Source of the DNA: Tridacna crocea
Taxonomy: Eukaryota > Mollusca > Bivalvia > Cardiida > Cardiidae
DNA length: 64,000 nt
Assembly (NCBI GenBank): GCA_943736015.1
Contig: OX031070.1
Span: 43,796,173 to 43,860,172, forward strand
Direction of reading: 5' to 3'
Shown here: positions 44,219 through 54,300 of the stretch, one piece after another
Position numbering within the stretch: position 1 is the first letter of the stretch
Layout: every line of letters begins with the position of its first letter
Notes under the pieces: generated by a model
Seen by the model: only the letters and a program-made list of their open reading frames with translations
What the model was told of the DNA's origin: nothing
Database searches by the model: none
Made by a program: the position numbers and the translations under genes

Positions 44219-44436
44219 TTAATTCTTTACCAAACAACAAAATTTTAAACTGGAAATATTTGCAGATGACAAAATAAATGTGACTCAAAAATAGAAACTT
44301 GACTTTAGAAGAGTAGAAAACAGTGTGGGAAAAGGAGAAAATGCTGATTACCAGCATTTTCTCCTTTTCCCACGATGTTATATAAAGGATTCTTCCTTGG
44401 GGCTTTACAATTTAGAATTGTGTGATAAAGAGTTAA
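44219..44436 (-). mobile_element. TH-A copy
   Basis: TTAA-bounded; hairpin 44318-44380 near-perfect, with CAGTGTGGG and CCCACGATG arms. Confidence 0.83.
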
Positions 44437-44487
44437 TGGATTCATGAATTTTTACATCTTTGATGGATGACTTCTGAAAATCTTTTA

Positions 44488-44995
44488 CTTCTTAACCACA
44501 CTGTCCCGAGTTTGTAACTTTTGTAATGCATGTAACCAGTATTTTCTCCTTTTCCTACATTATATTCTGCCCTATCTGAGTCAAATTGCATCATTGAAGC
44601 CACATTTTAGTTGACATCTGCTAATGCTTTCAGTTGCAACAAATCTAAAATTTGTTGTTTGTTCAAGAATTAAGTAAAATTAATTGGAGTTATCTGGAAC
44701 TTCTCCTCCATCTGTCAAACTTTTTTCCCTGGCTGTCTCTCATCTTGTTAAATTTGTTTTTCTTTACTTTCTGGCTTTTGGCATCTGTTCCATCACAGTT
44801 TTAAGTCAAAAGAGTGTACATGCACTCTATAACACTATACCAAAGAGGAAGACTGAGCTCTACTAAAAAAAAGCATTTCCAGGCTACAATTTAAAATGTC
44901 ACTTAAATGATGTTTGTCTTCGACAGGATAGTAAACATTGTGGAAAAAAGAGAAAATGCTGGTCGTGATTGTATGGTAAAAGGGTTACATGATGC
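44488..44995. mobile_element. Two decayed TH-A copies
   Basis: 44488-44673 (+) lacks the left hairpin arm. 44875-44995 (-) lacks the right one. Confidence 0.55.
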
Positions 44996-45580
44996 TATAT
45001 TGCCATTTGTTTACAGGTGTATAACATCTAAAACATTTTTCCAGAAAATGTGTAATGTGGATTGCTGAGTTATTTTTTCTTTTTAGGATCATAGCTTATA
45101 GTTTATTTGATTGTGGCTTTATTTTATATTTTTCTATTAAAACCCATACCAAGTGATACACTATTGTCTTTATACCATACAGACAAAGTAAGGGCAGTGA
45201 GTGCAATGTATTTCAGCTTTTGTCCATACGTATAAGTATAATAATCTCAATAATGAGTAACTAAGATTTCTCTTTTTTTTAATATTTGTTCACAGAGTAA
45301 TATGTCTTTTCATTTTAAGAAATAATTATTCATAGGTGTATGATGAAAAACTTATTTTTCAATTCCTCCAAACTATTGCTACTTCCTGCCACATTTGTAA
45401 TGCAGCACTAATTAGCCTTTCAGAACTTTCAGTCCTTTGATTTAACCTCTTTCCAAAATCTTGTTTTATTGAAAGCACAACTGTGTAACAGGTTTCTAAT
45501 ATCAATGGTATAAAAGATCTATCGAAATTCCTGACTGATAAATCAGTCTTGGGAGAATCCTGCAAAGATCTGTAGATATA
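44996..45580. other. Unassigned AT-rich spacer
   Basis: Small open frames on both strands, but no motif, hairpin or splice pattern that I can support. Confidence 0.35.
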
Positions 45581-45608
45581 TTTAACCCTTCACCGTACAA
45601 TCCTGAGT

Positions 45609-46076
45609 TTAAGCCTTTACCACACAATGATGACTTTTAATGCCCCAGTGAAGAAGCCTGTGTGGTGTCCGTGGCTGTGAGGTAGAGCGTTTGCCTCATA
45701 TCCATAAGGTCCTGAGTTCGAAACCCTGGTGCGGGTGTCAACTTTGGGATTTTTCATAGGCCCACACATTCGGGGCAAGTACCGGTGTAGTTCCCAGGAA
45801 GCAGAATCGAGAGAGATTAGTATAAGTTGTTAGAACTTGTTTCTCAATCGACGTAAAATAAATATGTTTAGACTAAGGAAGAAGCCTTTTGAAAACATTG
45901 TGGGAAAACATTGTGGGAAAAGGAGAAAATGCTGGTAACCAGCATTTTCTCCTTTTCCCACAAAGTTTTCTAACCTATCAAAGCAAAATTGCACCATTTG
46001 AGACACTTTGAAATTGTCGTCTGCAAATGCTTGACTTTGGACAGGTCTAAAATTTAGCTGTGTGGTAATGGGTTAA
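45609..46076 (+). mobile_element. Middle TH-A copy, split by SINE-2
   Basis: TTAA at 45609-45612 and 46073-46076. The short arm is broken by SINE-2 at GAAGAAGCCT. ACATTGTGGGAAA is locally doubled just before the hairpin (45893-45920). Confidence 0.87.
45660..45877 (+). mobile_element. SINE-2, full-length with 10-bp target duplication
   Basis: Head with GTGGCTGTGAGGTAGAGC (A-box-like) and GAGTTCGAAACCC (B-box-like), middle GTACCGGTGTAGTTCC, tail GAGAGAGATTAGTATAAG to ATAAATATGTTTAGAC. GAAGAAGCCT occurs at 45650-45659 and 45878-45887. Confidence 0.88.
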
Positions 46077-46289
46077 ACCACCCTGAGAAGGAAGGCATTA
46101 GAAAACATTGCTGGAAAAGACAAAAAATGCTGGTAAGCAGCATTTTCTTCTTTTCCAGCAACATTTTCTACCCAATGAAAGACAATTGTTATGTTTTGAG
46201 TAACATTTGAAATGTTGTGCAGATGCTTTCAATATGGACAAGTCTTAAATTTTGTCGATCTAGAAAGGGTCAACACTGTACAAAACAAC

Positions 46290-46470
46290 TATGAACTGCA
46301 GTTTAGAGAAATCTGAAGCTAAAACAGGCCTAATTTTTCCTCAAACATATTGATAAAAGCTATTTTTTTCATTGCTACTTTATATCGTGTATTACTGCAA
46401 TCTCCCCAATATCGGGGAGAGTGATGCGTCATATAAGACAGGTCGAATCTTTGAAGAATGACATGCGCAG
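46290..46470 (+). repeat. R4 right-half fragment
   Basis: GCAGTTTAGAGAAA through GATGCGTCATATAAGACAGG, nearly the same as the right half of 18180-18570. Confidence 0.75.
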
Positions 46471-46559
46471 ACAAAACATGTAAATTGCATTTTCTGAAAT
46501 GCTATAAGTGCATTTCCTTTGCAAGATCAACAGACAGTTGTCATAATTTAGAATATAAC

Positions 46560-46622
46560 AGTGGACAGTGAAGATCAGACTGCATATTCTGTGCAGTCTG
46601 ATCATAATCTATAACATCCACA
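46560..46622. repeat. R1 hairpin
   Basis: GACAGTGAAGATCAGACTGC against GCAGTCTGATCATAATC around ATATTCTGT. Confidence 0.75.
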
Positions 46623-46904
46623 AAAGCTTCTGGCATTATTCTGTAGTAAGGAAAGAGTTAAGAAATTTATGTGATTATGGGAAAGAGTTAATTTGGAAAT
46701 AACAGTTTGTCTGAGAGTCAATTACAGCTAATAACAGTAATGTAGGGAGATGGTTTTACACTTATTTACACTAATTGGAGCACAACCTTTCAGCCTTTTT
46801 TCAATTTCCTTTCTTTACCATGTGGATTTAATCAGGAATATATAAACTCAAGTTGTGAACTTTTTAGCTTGTCTGTTGTCCAGTAGCAAAAACTCCATTA
46901 TCTC

Positions 46905-47235
46905 CCCTTCAATACAAAATTCAATACACATCTATCCAATTTGGGCATTCTGGGTACAAAAGTGGACTACTTTTCTATGTGACAACCGCTACTTTGAATT
47001 TCAAACTAAAATAAATGTTCACTCAAAAAAAAAAAACGCTACCTGGTGTGATTCATTCAGCTATGATCAGCTTGCATGTAACCTATGCACCAGCCATTTA
47101 TTAAAACAGCCCCTACAGGCTAGGGTAATATCTTTGGTATAAGCCCTACTTTTCCCCAGCATTTGGGATCGGTGATGCATCTTAACGGTCAGGTTGAATC
47201 ATTGAAGAATATGACATGCACAGACAGTGCCAAAA
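46905..47235 (+). repeat. R4 dispersed repeat, full-length
   Basis: TTGGGCATTCTGGGTAC, ACGCTACCTGGTGTGATTC, GCACCAGCCATTTATT and GAATATGACATGCACAGAC in the same order as other copies. It contains an A run at about 47025-47036. Confidence 0.75.
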
Positions 47236-47291
47236 TCTTGAATTTGGCTATTTCAAAGAAATTTTGTAAGAAAATATATCCCTTTATCAGA

Positions 47292-47358
47292 CAGAGTATA
47301 TCCAAGATCAGCGTACATGTTCCCTACACTCTGAACTTACTCTGCTGTCTGCGAAAGG
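47292..47358. repeat. Diverged R1 hairpin
   Basis: GAGTATATCCAAGATCAGC is recognisable; the right arm is decayed. Confidence 0.5.
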
Positions 47359-47445
47359 TCTTTGAGCCACAATTAGCAGCCTAAAGGAACAAATTCCCTT
47401 TTCACAGAGCTTGGCTTATATTTAGGATTGCTTGTGGAGGGCATC

Positions 47446-48002
47446 TTCGCAAGCCAAGGATACGAAGGTACTACCCTTGGCTGCTTGCCTCTTTAAAAAT
47501 CGAAGCTCCAGCTGTGCCATTTCATTGGATGCGATCAAAACCCATGGCATCCAATTAGACCATCCATAACAAGAAATCTTTAGCAAAACAGAAAATAATA
47601 ATGGCAGAGCCTGTCAAAAACGAAATTTGCCGTGTTTGTGACGAAAATTTGCCAAAAAAAGAATAGACGATCAATATTTAATGAGTTTTTTATAGTGAAC
47701 GATCAATTATGTGAAATATTAGGACACATTCCACAGCCAAATGGTTGCGAATCATCATATGTGATTGTCTGTTTGTCTTGTTTTAATTGTAGAAAATTGT
47801 GATGAATCCCAAAGTGCAGCCATATTTGATGCATAGCCTAACAAATTTTATTACGAGCATTTTGATTGGTCAGAAATAAGATCAGTAAAGGTTACGCAAC
47901 TTATGATATTCGATAGGTGCAGCAGTGGGAGTTGTGATTTTCAAAGAGGTGAGCAGCCAAGGGTAATGTAACAAAGTGGAGTTAGTATCCTTGGCTTGCG
48001 AA
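47446..48002. mobile_element. 557-bp TIR element with relic ORF
   Basis: Terminal inverted repeats TTCGCAAGCCAAGGATAC (47446-47463) and GTATCCTTGGCTTGCGAA (47985-48002) are perfect, with further inverse similarity inward (CCCTTGGCTGCTTGCCTCTTT versus AAAGAGGTGAGCAGCCAAGGG). No target duplication is obvious. It holds a short cysteine-bearing relic frame. Confidence 0.78.
47601..47802 (+). pseudogene. Relic of a zinc-binding protein N-terminus
   Basis: ATG at 47601 opens MAEPVKNEICRVCDENL before a stop at 47664. Shifting frame near the A run at 47654-47660 continues about 45 more codons with CxxC pairs (CLSCFNC) to a stop at 47800. The Cys-X2-Cys start followed by Cys-rich sequence suggests the N-terminal zinc finger of the element's autonomous partner or of a captured gene. 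Family not identified. Confidence 0.4.
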
Positions 48003-48206
48003 AGTGTGTGCAGGGATGTTTTCAGAGCTCTCTGCTCTTGGGAATAATGGGTGAACAGGTGCCTTTATAAATTAGAGATTGTAGGTAAGAAGGCAAATCA
48101 ATTTACCCTTAGAATGCTGAAAAAGCCTAACCGATGATTTTACTGTGGAAAATAAGCCACAAATAATTACAAATGAAACATTTGTCCTGTCCAGAGTGTC
48201 TCACTA

Positions 48207-48272
48207 AAGCAGACACTGTGGATCAAAGATCAGACTGCACATTTTGTGCAACCTGATCTTGATCTATGCTGG
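48207..48272. repeat. R1 hairpin
   Basis: GATCAAAGATCAGACTGCAC against GCAACCTGATCTTGATC. Confidence 0.7.
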
Positions 48273-48419
48273 CTGCATAGGCAGCTATAGTAATATGAGA
48301 AGTGCTCTTTAAGGATTAATTAAAGTTAGTATTGATATTGGGCGAATCAAGTTTAGCTCTGGAATCATTTCTCACTGTGTTACAGTGGAGTGTTTGTTTG
48401 GAGTAAGACATTGCTTTTT

Positions 48420-50340
48420 AGCTCACCTGAGCACGAAGTGCTCATGGTGAGCTATTGTGATCGTGCTGTGTCCGGCGTCCGTCGTCCGTCGTGCGTCGTG
48501 CGGCGTGCGTCGTGCGTCGTGCGTCGTCCGTCGTCAACTTTTTACCTTGTGTACGCTCTAGAGGCCACAGTTTTAGTCGGATACTCATGAAAATTGGTCA
48601 GGATGTTTGTCTCGATGAAATCTCGGACGAGTTCGAAAATGGGTCATGTGGGTTCAAAAACTAGGTCACTAGGTCAAATCTTAGAAAAACCTTGTGTACG
48701 CTCTAGAGGCCACATTTTGAGTCGGATACTCATGAAAGTTGGTCAGGATGTTTGTCTGGATGATATCTCGGACGAGTTCGAAAATGGGTCACGTGGGGTC
48801 AAAAACTAGGTCACCAGGTCAAATCTTAGAAAAACCTTTTGTACGCTCTAGAGGCCACATTTTGAGTCGGATACTCATGAAAGTTGGTCAGGATGTTTGT
48901 CTGGATGATATCTCGGACGAGTTCGAAAATGGGTCACGTGGGGTCAAAAACTAGGTCACCAGGTCAAATCTTAGAAAAACCTTTTGTACGCTCTAGAGGC
49001 CACATTTTGAGTCGGATACTCATGAAAGTTGGTCAGGATATTTGTCTGGATGATATCTCGGACGAGTTCGAAAATGGGTCACGTGGGGTCAAAAACTAGG
49101 TCACCAGGTCAAATCTTAGAAAAACCTTTTGTACGCTCTAGAGGCCACATTTTCAGTTGGATACTCATGAAAGTTGGTCAGGATGTTTGTCTGGATGATA
49201 TCTCGGACGAGTTCGAAAATGGGTCACGTGGGGTCAAAAACTAGGTCACCAGGTCAAATCTTAGAAAAACCTTTTGTACGCTCTAGAGGCCACATTTCCA
49301 GATGGATACTCATGAAAGTTGGTCAGGATGTTTGTCTGGATGATATCTCGGACGAGTTCGAAAATGGGTCACGTGGGGTCAAAAACTAGGTCACTAGGTC
49401 AAATCTTAGAAAAACCTTTTGTACGCTCTAGAGGCCACATTTTCAGTTGGATACTCATGAAAGTTGGTCAGGATATTTGTCTGGATGATATCTCGGACAA
49501 GATCGAAAATGGGTCATGTGGGGTCAAAAACTAGGTCACTAGGTCAAATGTTAGAAAAACCTTTTGTAGGCTCCAAAGGCCACATTTTCAGTCCGAAACT
49601 CTTGTAAGTTGGTCAGAATGTTTGTCTTGATGATATCTCAGACAGGTTTGAAAATGGGTCATTGGGGGTTAAAAACTAGGTCACCAGGTCAAATCTTAGA
49701 AAAACCTTGTATATGCTCTGGATGCCACATTTTCAGTCCAACACTCTTGAAAATTAGTCAGAATGTTTGCCTTTATAATATCTTGGATGAGTTTGAAAAT
49801 GGGTCATGTTGGGTCAAAAACTGGGTCAATAGGTCAAATGTTATAAACACCTTTTGTATGCTCTGGAGGACACATTTTCAGTCTGATACTCCTAAAACTT
49901 GTTCATTATATTTGTCCTGGTGATACCTTGAATGAGATTGAAAATGGGTCATGTGGAGTCAAAAACTAGGTCAATGGGTCAAATATTAGAAAAACCTTGT
50001 GTACACTCTAGAGGCTACATTTTCTGCCTGATATTCTTCAGACTTGGTCAGAATGTTTGTTTTGGTGATGTCTCAAAAGAGTTTGATAATGGGTAATTGT
50101 CGGGTCCAAAACTAGGTCACTTGATGAAATCTTAGAAAAACCTTTTGTACACTGTAGAGGCCACATTTTCAGTCCAATACTCATGAAACTTGGCCAGAAT
50201 GTTTGTCTTATTGATATCTCAAAAGTGTTTGATGATGGGTAATGTCTGATAAAAAACTAGGTCACTGGGAAACTAGATGGTGCATGTTTGGTCAATAAAC
50301 TCAGGTGAGCGATTTCAGGGCCATCATGGCCCTCTTGTTT
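48420..50340 (+). mobile_element. Non-autonomous element built around a 145-bp tandem array
   Basis: Left end AGCTCACCTGAGCACGAAGT with a small hairpin (GAGCACGAAGTGCTC), a CGTCGTGCGT-rich simple repeat (48475-48535), about twelve 145-bp units, and right end CTCAGGTGAGCGATTTCAGG followed by CCATCATGGCCCTCTTGTTT. CTCACCTGAG and CTCAGGTGAG are inverse. Partial ends of the family occur at 30545 and 51670. The open frames across the units follow from the sequence repeating every 145 bp and are not genes. Confidence 0.78.
48545..50270 (+). repeat. 145-bp tandem array
   Basis: GTACGCTCTAGAGGCCACA recurs at 145-bp steps (48841, 48986, 49131, 49276, 49421). The first seven units are nearly identical; units after about 49560 diverge progressively. 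Confidence 0.95.
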
Positions 50341-50394
50341 AAATGTGCTAGAATATCATAAACTTCTGGTAAAATTTTACAAAACTCTAGTTTT

Positions 50395-50600
50395 AGCTTT
50401 TTACAATATGACAAATTTTAAACTTTTCAATGTTTCACTTTTTGTAGCTTTTGAAAGCATAAATGAAGTATGACTCAGGCTGTGGACTTTGTCCTTGAAT
50501 AGGAAAGCATAATGGTAAAAGGAGAAAATGGCATTTACAGGCATTTTCTTCTTATCCCAAAAACATTTTCAGAAGTTTCTTTCTGAGGGTTCTCTTTATT
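50395..50600 (-). mobile_element. Decayed TH-A copy
   Basis: Arms and a GGCATTTACAGGCATTTTC-like hairpin are still recognisable. Confidence 0.55.
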
Positions 50601-50845
50601 TAACCCTTTACCAAACAACACAATTTTAGACTGGTCCAAACTGAAAGCATTTGCAGACAACAAAATAGGCATAACTCAAAAATTGAAATTTGTTTCCAGC
50701 AGGGTAGAAAACTCCTTTTCCCACAATGTTTTCTACTCTTCTAAAGTTAAGTTTCAATTTTTGAGTCATGTTTATTTTGTGGTCTGAAAATGGGTTCAAT
50801 TTGGACAAGAGGACAATTTTAACTTTTGGTAAAGATTTCACTTAT
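50599..50845. mobile_element. TH-A fold-back derivative with two long arms
   Basis: 50599-50710 is a long arm in - orientation. After AAAACTCCTTTTCCC the sequence is a right hairpin arm plus a long arm in + orientation to about 50835. The short arm and left hairpin arm are absent. Both long arms start or end at GGTAAAG/CTTTACC termini, as at 9079-9820. Confidence 0.72.
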
Positions 50846-50868
50846 TTAGCTGGAGAAATTTGAAATGT

Positions 50869-51096
50869 TTAACCCTTTCCCAAACAACAAACTCTGGACT
50901 CTTCCAAACTGAAAGAGTTTGCAGACGACAATTTTAGATTTTGAAAAAATGGCAGAAAGTTCTCAAAAAGGGTAGAAAACACTGTGGGAAAAGGAGAAAT
51001 TGCTCGTAACGAGCAATTTCTCCTTTTTCCACAGTGTTTTCAAAAGACTTTTACTGCATTCGCATAAAAACCAGGGCTTGTTTGGGAAAGGGTTAA
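50869..51096 (-). mobile_element. TH-C copy upstream of the carboxypeptidase gene
   Basis: TTAA-bounded, hairpin around 50976-51042 near-perfect around GCTCGTAACGAGC. It ends 60 bp before the first coding exon. Confidence 0.87.
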
Positions 51097-51155
51097 GATG
51101 GGATCAAATAAATGGAGTTGAAATGGTATGTTAATGTGAAGAATTTCTGTTTCAG

Positions 51156-51340
51156 ATACAAATCTCATAGCATGATGCTGCAATGGTGCTATTTTATATG
51201 CTGTTTTATGGCCTTCACGTCTGTACTGACCTTGAACTTTACTCACCATGGTAACCAAGAAGTTGCATCATTCTTGCATTCAGTCAGCTCAACTTTTCCT
51301 GATATTACATATATGTACAGTATTGGCAAGTCTGTTAGAG
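51156..51340 (+). CDS. CPM-like: Carboxypeptidase exon 1 (first coding exon)
   Basis: ATG at 51172 opens a hydrophobic signal peptide, followed by [19 protein letters not shown], a typical start of the M14B catalytic domain. TTTCTGTTTCAG ends at 51155, so the exon probably begins at 51156 with an upstream non-coding exon. The donor is AG/GTATGT at 51341 (phase 1). An in-frame ATG at 51112 would add 20 residues, but reads through the putative acceptor. Confidence 0.88.
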
Positions 51341-54300
51341 GTATGTATGTATGTATGTATGTATGATGTATGTATAGGGTGTTTTATAATATCTGTCCCC
51401 ATTCTAAACCATTATGGTTTCGTCAAAACTTAACACACAACTACAGTGAATATGTATCTGCATAGCGGACAAAACAAATTTTATATTGATATATAATTTG
51501 TATTAGTACCTTTGAAAGTGTCAATCCTGCCTGGCGTCAATCTTATAGATGTTCAATATGACGTCCGTTTTGGGCAATTACAACGACAAGTCTTTGTCTG
51601 AAATAATGTATGTATGTATATATGTACACCTGTATGTTTGTATGTATGTATGTATGTATGTATGTACTGTTTTTAAGCTCATCTGAGCTACAAGCGGGCA
51701 ACTGGTGAGCTCTTGTGATTGTGCTGTTTACAACATCTTTTTGTTTGAGTTGTGTGTGTTTGTCATTTTCTTTGAAGATTAGACCTGTCTGCTATGTCTG
51801 TCTGCTATGACAACTTGGTAACCAGCATTAAGGTTTTCTCCTTTTCCAACAAATTTTTCTACCCTTTCAAAGCAAAATTGCACCATGTGAGCCCTCTGAA
51901 ATTGTACTGGTAAATGCTTTAAATTTGGATAGATCTAAAATTTTGCTGTGTGGTAACAGGTTAACCCTTTACTTCATAGATACTCATTTCTATGCATTGC
52001 TTGTAAGAGCCTTTGGAAAACATTAGGGCAGAAGGTTAAATTGCTCATGACGAGCAATTTCATCTTTTGCCACAATGTTTTCTATGCTATCAAAAGTTGT
52101 CATATACACACAAGAAACGGCTTCATCCTTGCTTTTACTTATGGTCAATTAGAGATACCATTGAAATACCTTACGGTAAAAAGTTAATCCTTTCGCAAAC
52201 GACAAATTTTGGACTCTTCCAAACCAAAAGAGTTACAAGATGACAGTTTTAGATTTGGAAAAAATGCAAGAAAATTCTCAAAAAGGGTAGAAAACACTGA
52301 AAAAAGGGTAGAAAACACTGGGGGAAAAGGAGAAATTGCTCGTTATGAGCAAATTCTCCTTTTCCCACAGTGTTTTCAAGAGACTTTTACTGCAGACATG
52401 TAGAAACCAGGGCTTGTTTGGGAAAGGGTTAATGGAACTCCTTTTGTGAGCATGTTGATTTTCATAGATTATTGATGCGTCAAAAAAGAATTATATGTGA
52501 CCTAACACGCCAAAAGGAACTATCTGGAAATCAATTAGATGAAAACAAATCAAAGATAGTGCAGGTCAATTTAAGTTGATAGTTCAAAAATGATTGTGTA
52601 TTAAGGTAGAATGACTTTTTAACTCTAGTTGATAGTTCAAAAATGATTGTGTATTAAGGTAGAATGACTTTTTAACTCTAGTTGATAGTTCAAAAATGAT
52701 TGTATATTAAGTAAGAATGACTTTTTAACTCTAGTTGATAGTTCAAAAATAGTTCAAAAATGATTGTATATTAAGTAAGAATGTGTATATTAAGTAAGAA
52801 TGACTTTTTAACTCTAGTTGATAGTTCAAAAATGATTGTATATTAAGTAAGAATGACTTTCTAACTCTAGTTGATAGTTCAAAAATGATTGTATATTAAG
52901 TAAGAATGACTTTTTAACTGTTTACCACACGACAAATTTTTAGACTTGTCCAATTTGAAAGCACTTGCAGACGACTAATAAAAGTAACTAAAAAAACGAA
53001 ACTTGATGTAGAAATGGTAGAAAACATAGTGGGAAAAAGGAGAAAATGCTGGTTACCAGCATTTTCTCCTTTTCCCACAATGTTTTCAAAAGGCTTCTAC
53101 CTCAGGGTCGTCAGAAGTCGTCTTTGTGTGGAAAAGAGTTAAGAAAATATCATAAATGCAAAAATTGTTGACAACGGGCAGCCTGCGCAGTCTGCACAGG
53201 CTGACCAGCATCGACTCTTTTCGCAACTCCCAGATGGTCCTTCTTTGTGTTACGCGTCACATTAGATTTTTTCATAACTATTACAGGACAGCAGTTATGG
53301 GTCCTTGCAATTGGTAGCAATATCCATGGCGATGTTTCATTGAGGCCACATGTAAAGTATGTAGGAAATATGCATGGCAATGAGGTATGTAGAAAAATTA
53401 AATTTGAATGTATGTGTTCAGTTTGTCAAAATTATTTTCCTGTAACTATTTACAAAAAAAACCAGGATTTAAACAACCCTTAGTTACATGTAGACCTGTG
53501 TGTTTTCTAGATAAATGAGTAAAAATGCTAGAAACCAGTAAATTCTCTTTTTCCAAATGACAAAATTCTCAGACTTGTCCAAATTGAAAGTACATGTACA
53601 CTGTTGAACAAACGAAAGCTTAGAAAACTTTTTTTTAAGAAATAACTCCTTCTTACATAGTGTTTTACATTATTCTTTCTTTCTTTCAAATATTGTCCAT
53701 CTATAATTAAAAGTAATTTTGCTGGCTATCTTTTTACTGAAGTCTTGTCATAACCTTGTTGTCTTTCATATTAACTCATTACCAAACTACAAAATTTTCG
53801 GTTAGCCCAAATCAAAAGCATTTGCATACTACAAAATAAAAGTGATGGAAAATTGGAAATTTGTTTTGTAAAGGGTACAAACACTGTGGACTTATCCATG
53901 GTTTCCTGGCGTTTCTGTTACCAGTACTCAGCACAATATTCTTTCCAAGCCAGTCTGGCTGCTTTCCCACATAATCATCGACGAAACAATGATGATTGGT
54001 GATAGAGAAATTAATCCTGTCACAGTGACTATCATCAGTCCTTGGAAAGATATTGGCTGAGCCTGGGATCGAACCCACAAGTCCTGTACACTACAGACTG
54101 AGCTACAGGGTCTCGGCTCAAAAGTTATAAGAAATTTCGAAATTGTGAAATTGTCAGATCTGGTAACCAGTGTTGTCTCCTTTCCCCTTGATGTTTTCTA
54201 CTTTTCCAAAGGCAAATTTCAGTTTATAAGTCATGTTTAACCCTTTCCCAGATAAGCCCTGGGTTTTACTGCTCAGAGGTTGAAGATGAGCAGTTTCTCG

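Larger units (their letters stand above)
45582..46272 (+). mobile_element. Outer TH-A copy of a three-level nest
   Basis: The outer short arm (TTAACCCTTCACC...CCTGAG) stops at TTTAA (45612) and resumes after 46073 as TTAAACCACCCTGAGAAGG, the normal arm continuation. Its own hairpin has matched arm changes, GCTGG on the left and CCAGC on the right. Ends in a decayed AGAAAGGGTCAA. Confidence 0.82.
52486..53263 (-). mobile_element. R3 element with tandem expansion and nested TH-A
   Basis: Ends TATGTGACCTAACACGCC (left) and GTGTTACGCGTCACAT (right) are inverse-related. It contains a 53-bp tandem array (52571-52915), a nested TH-A copy (52914-53142) and the CAGCCTGCGCAGTCTGCACAG hairpin. Confidence 0.75.

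Noticed and set aside
48390-49923. Series of 71-residue frames (MVRMFVWMISRTSSK...)
   Set aside because: They repeat every 145 bp with the tandem array. The period is not a multiple of three, so the frame shifts from unit to unit, as expected for non-coding satellite DNA.
48545-50270. CRISPR-like regular repeats
   Set aside because: Units are contiguous 145-bp tandem repeats without spacers, in a eukaryotic genome and with no cas genes.
51112-51171. Upstream ATG at 51112 as the start of the carboxypeptidase
   Set aside because: The extension contains the putative acceptor at 51155 and would put about 20 charged or polar residues before the signal peptide. ATG at 51172 opens directly into a hydrophobic leader.
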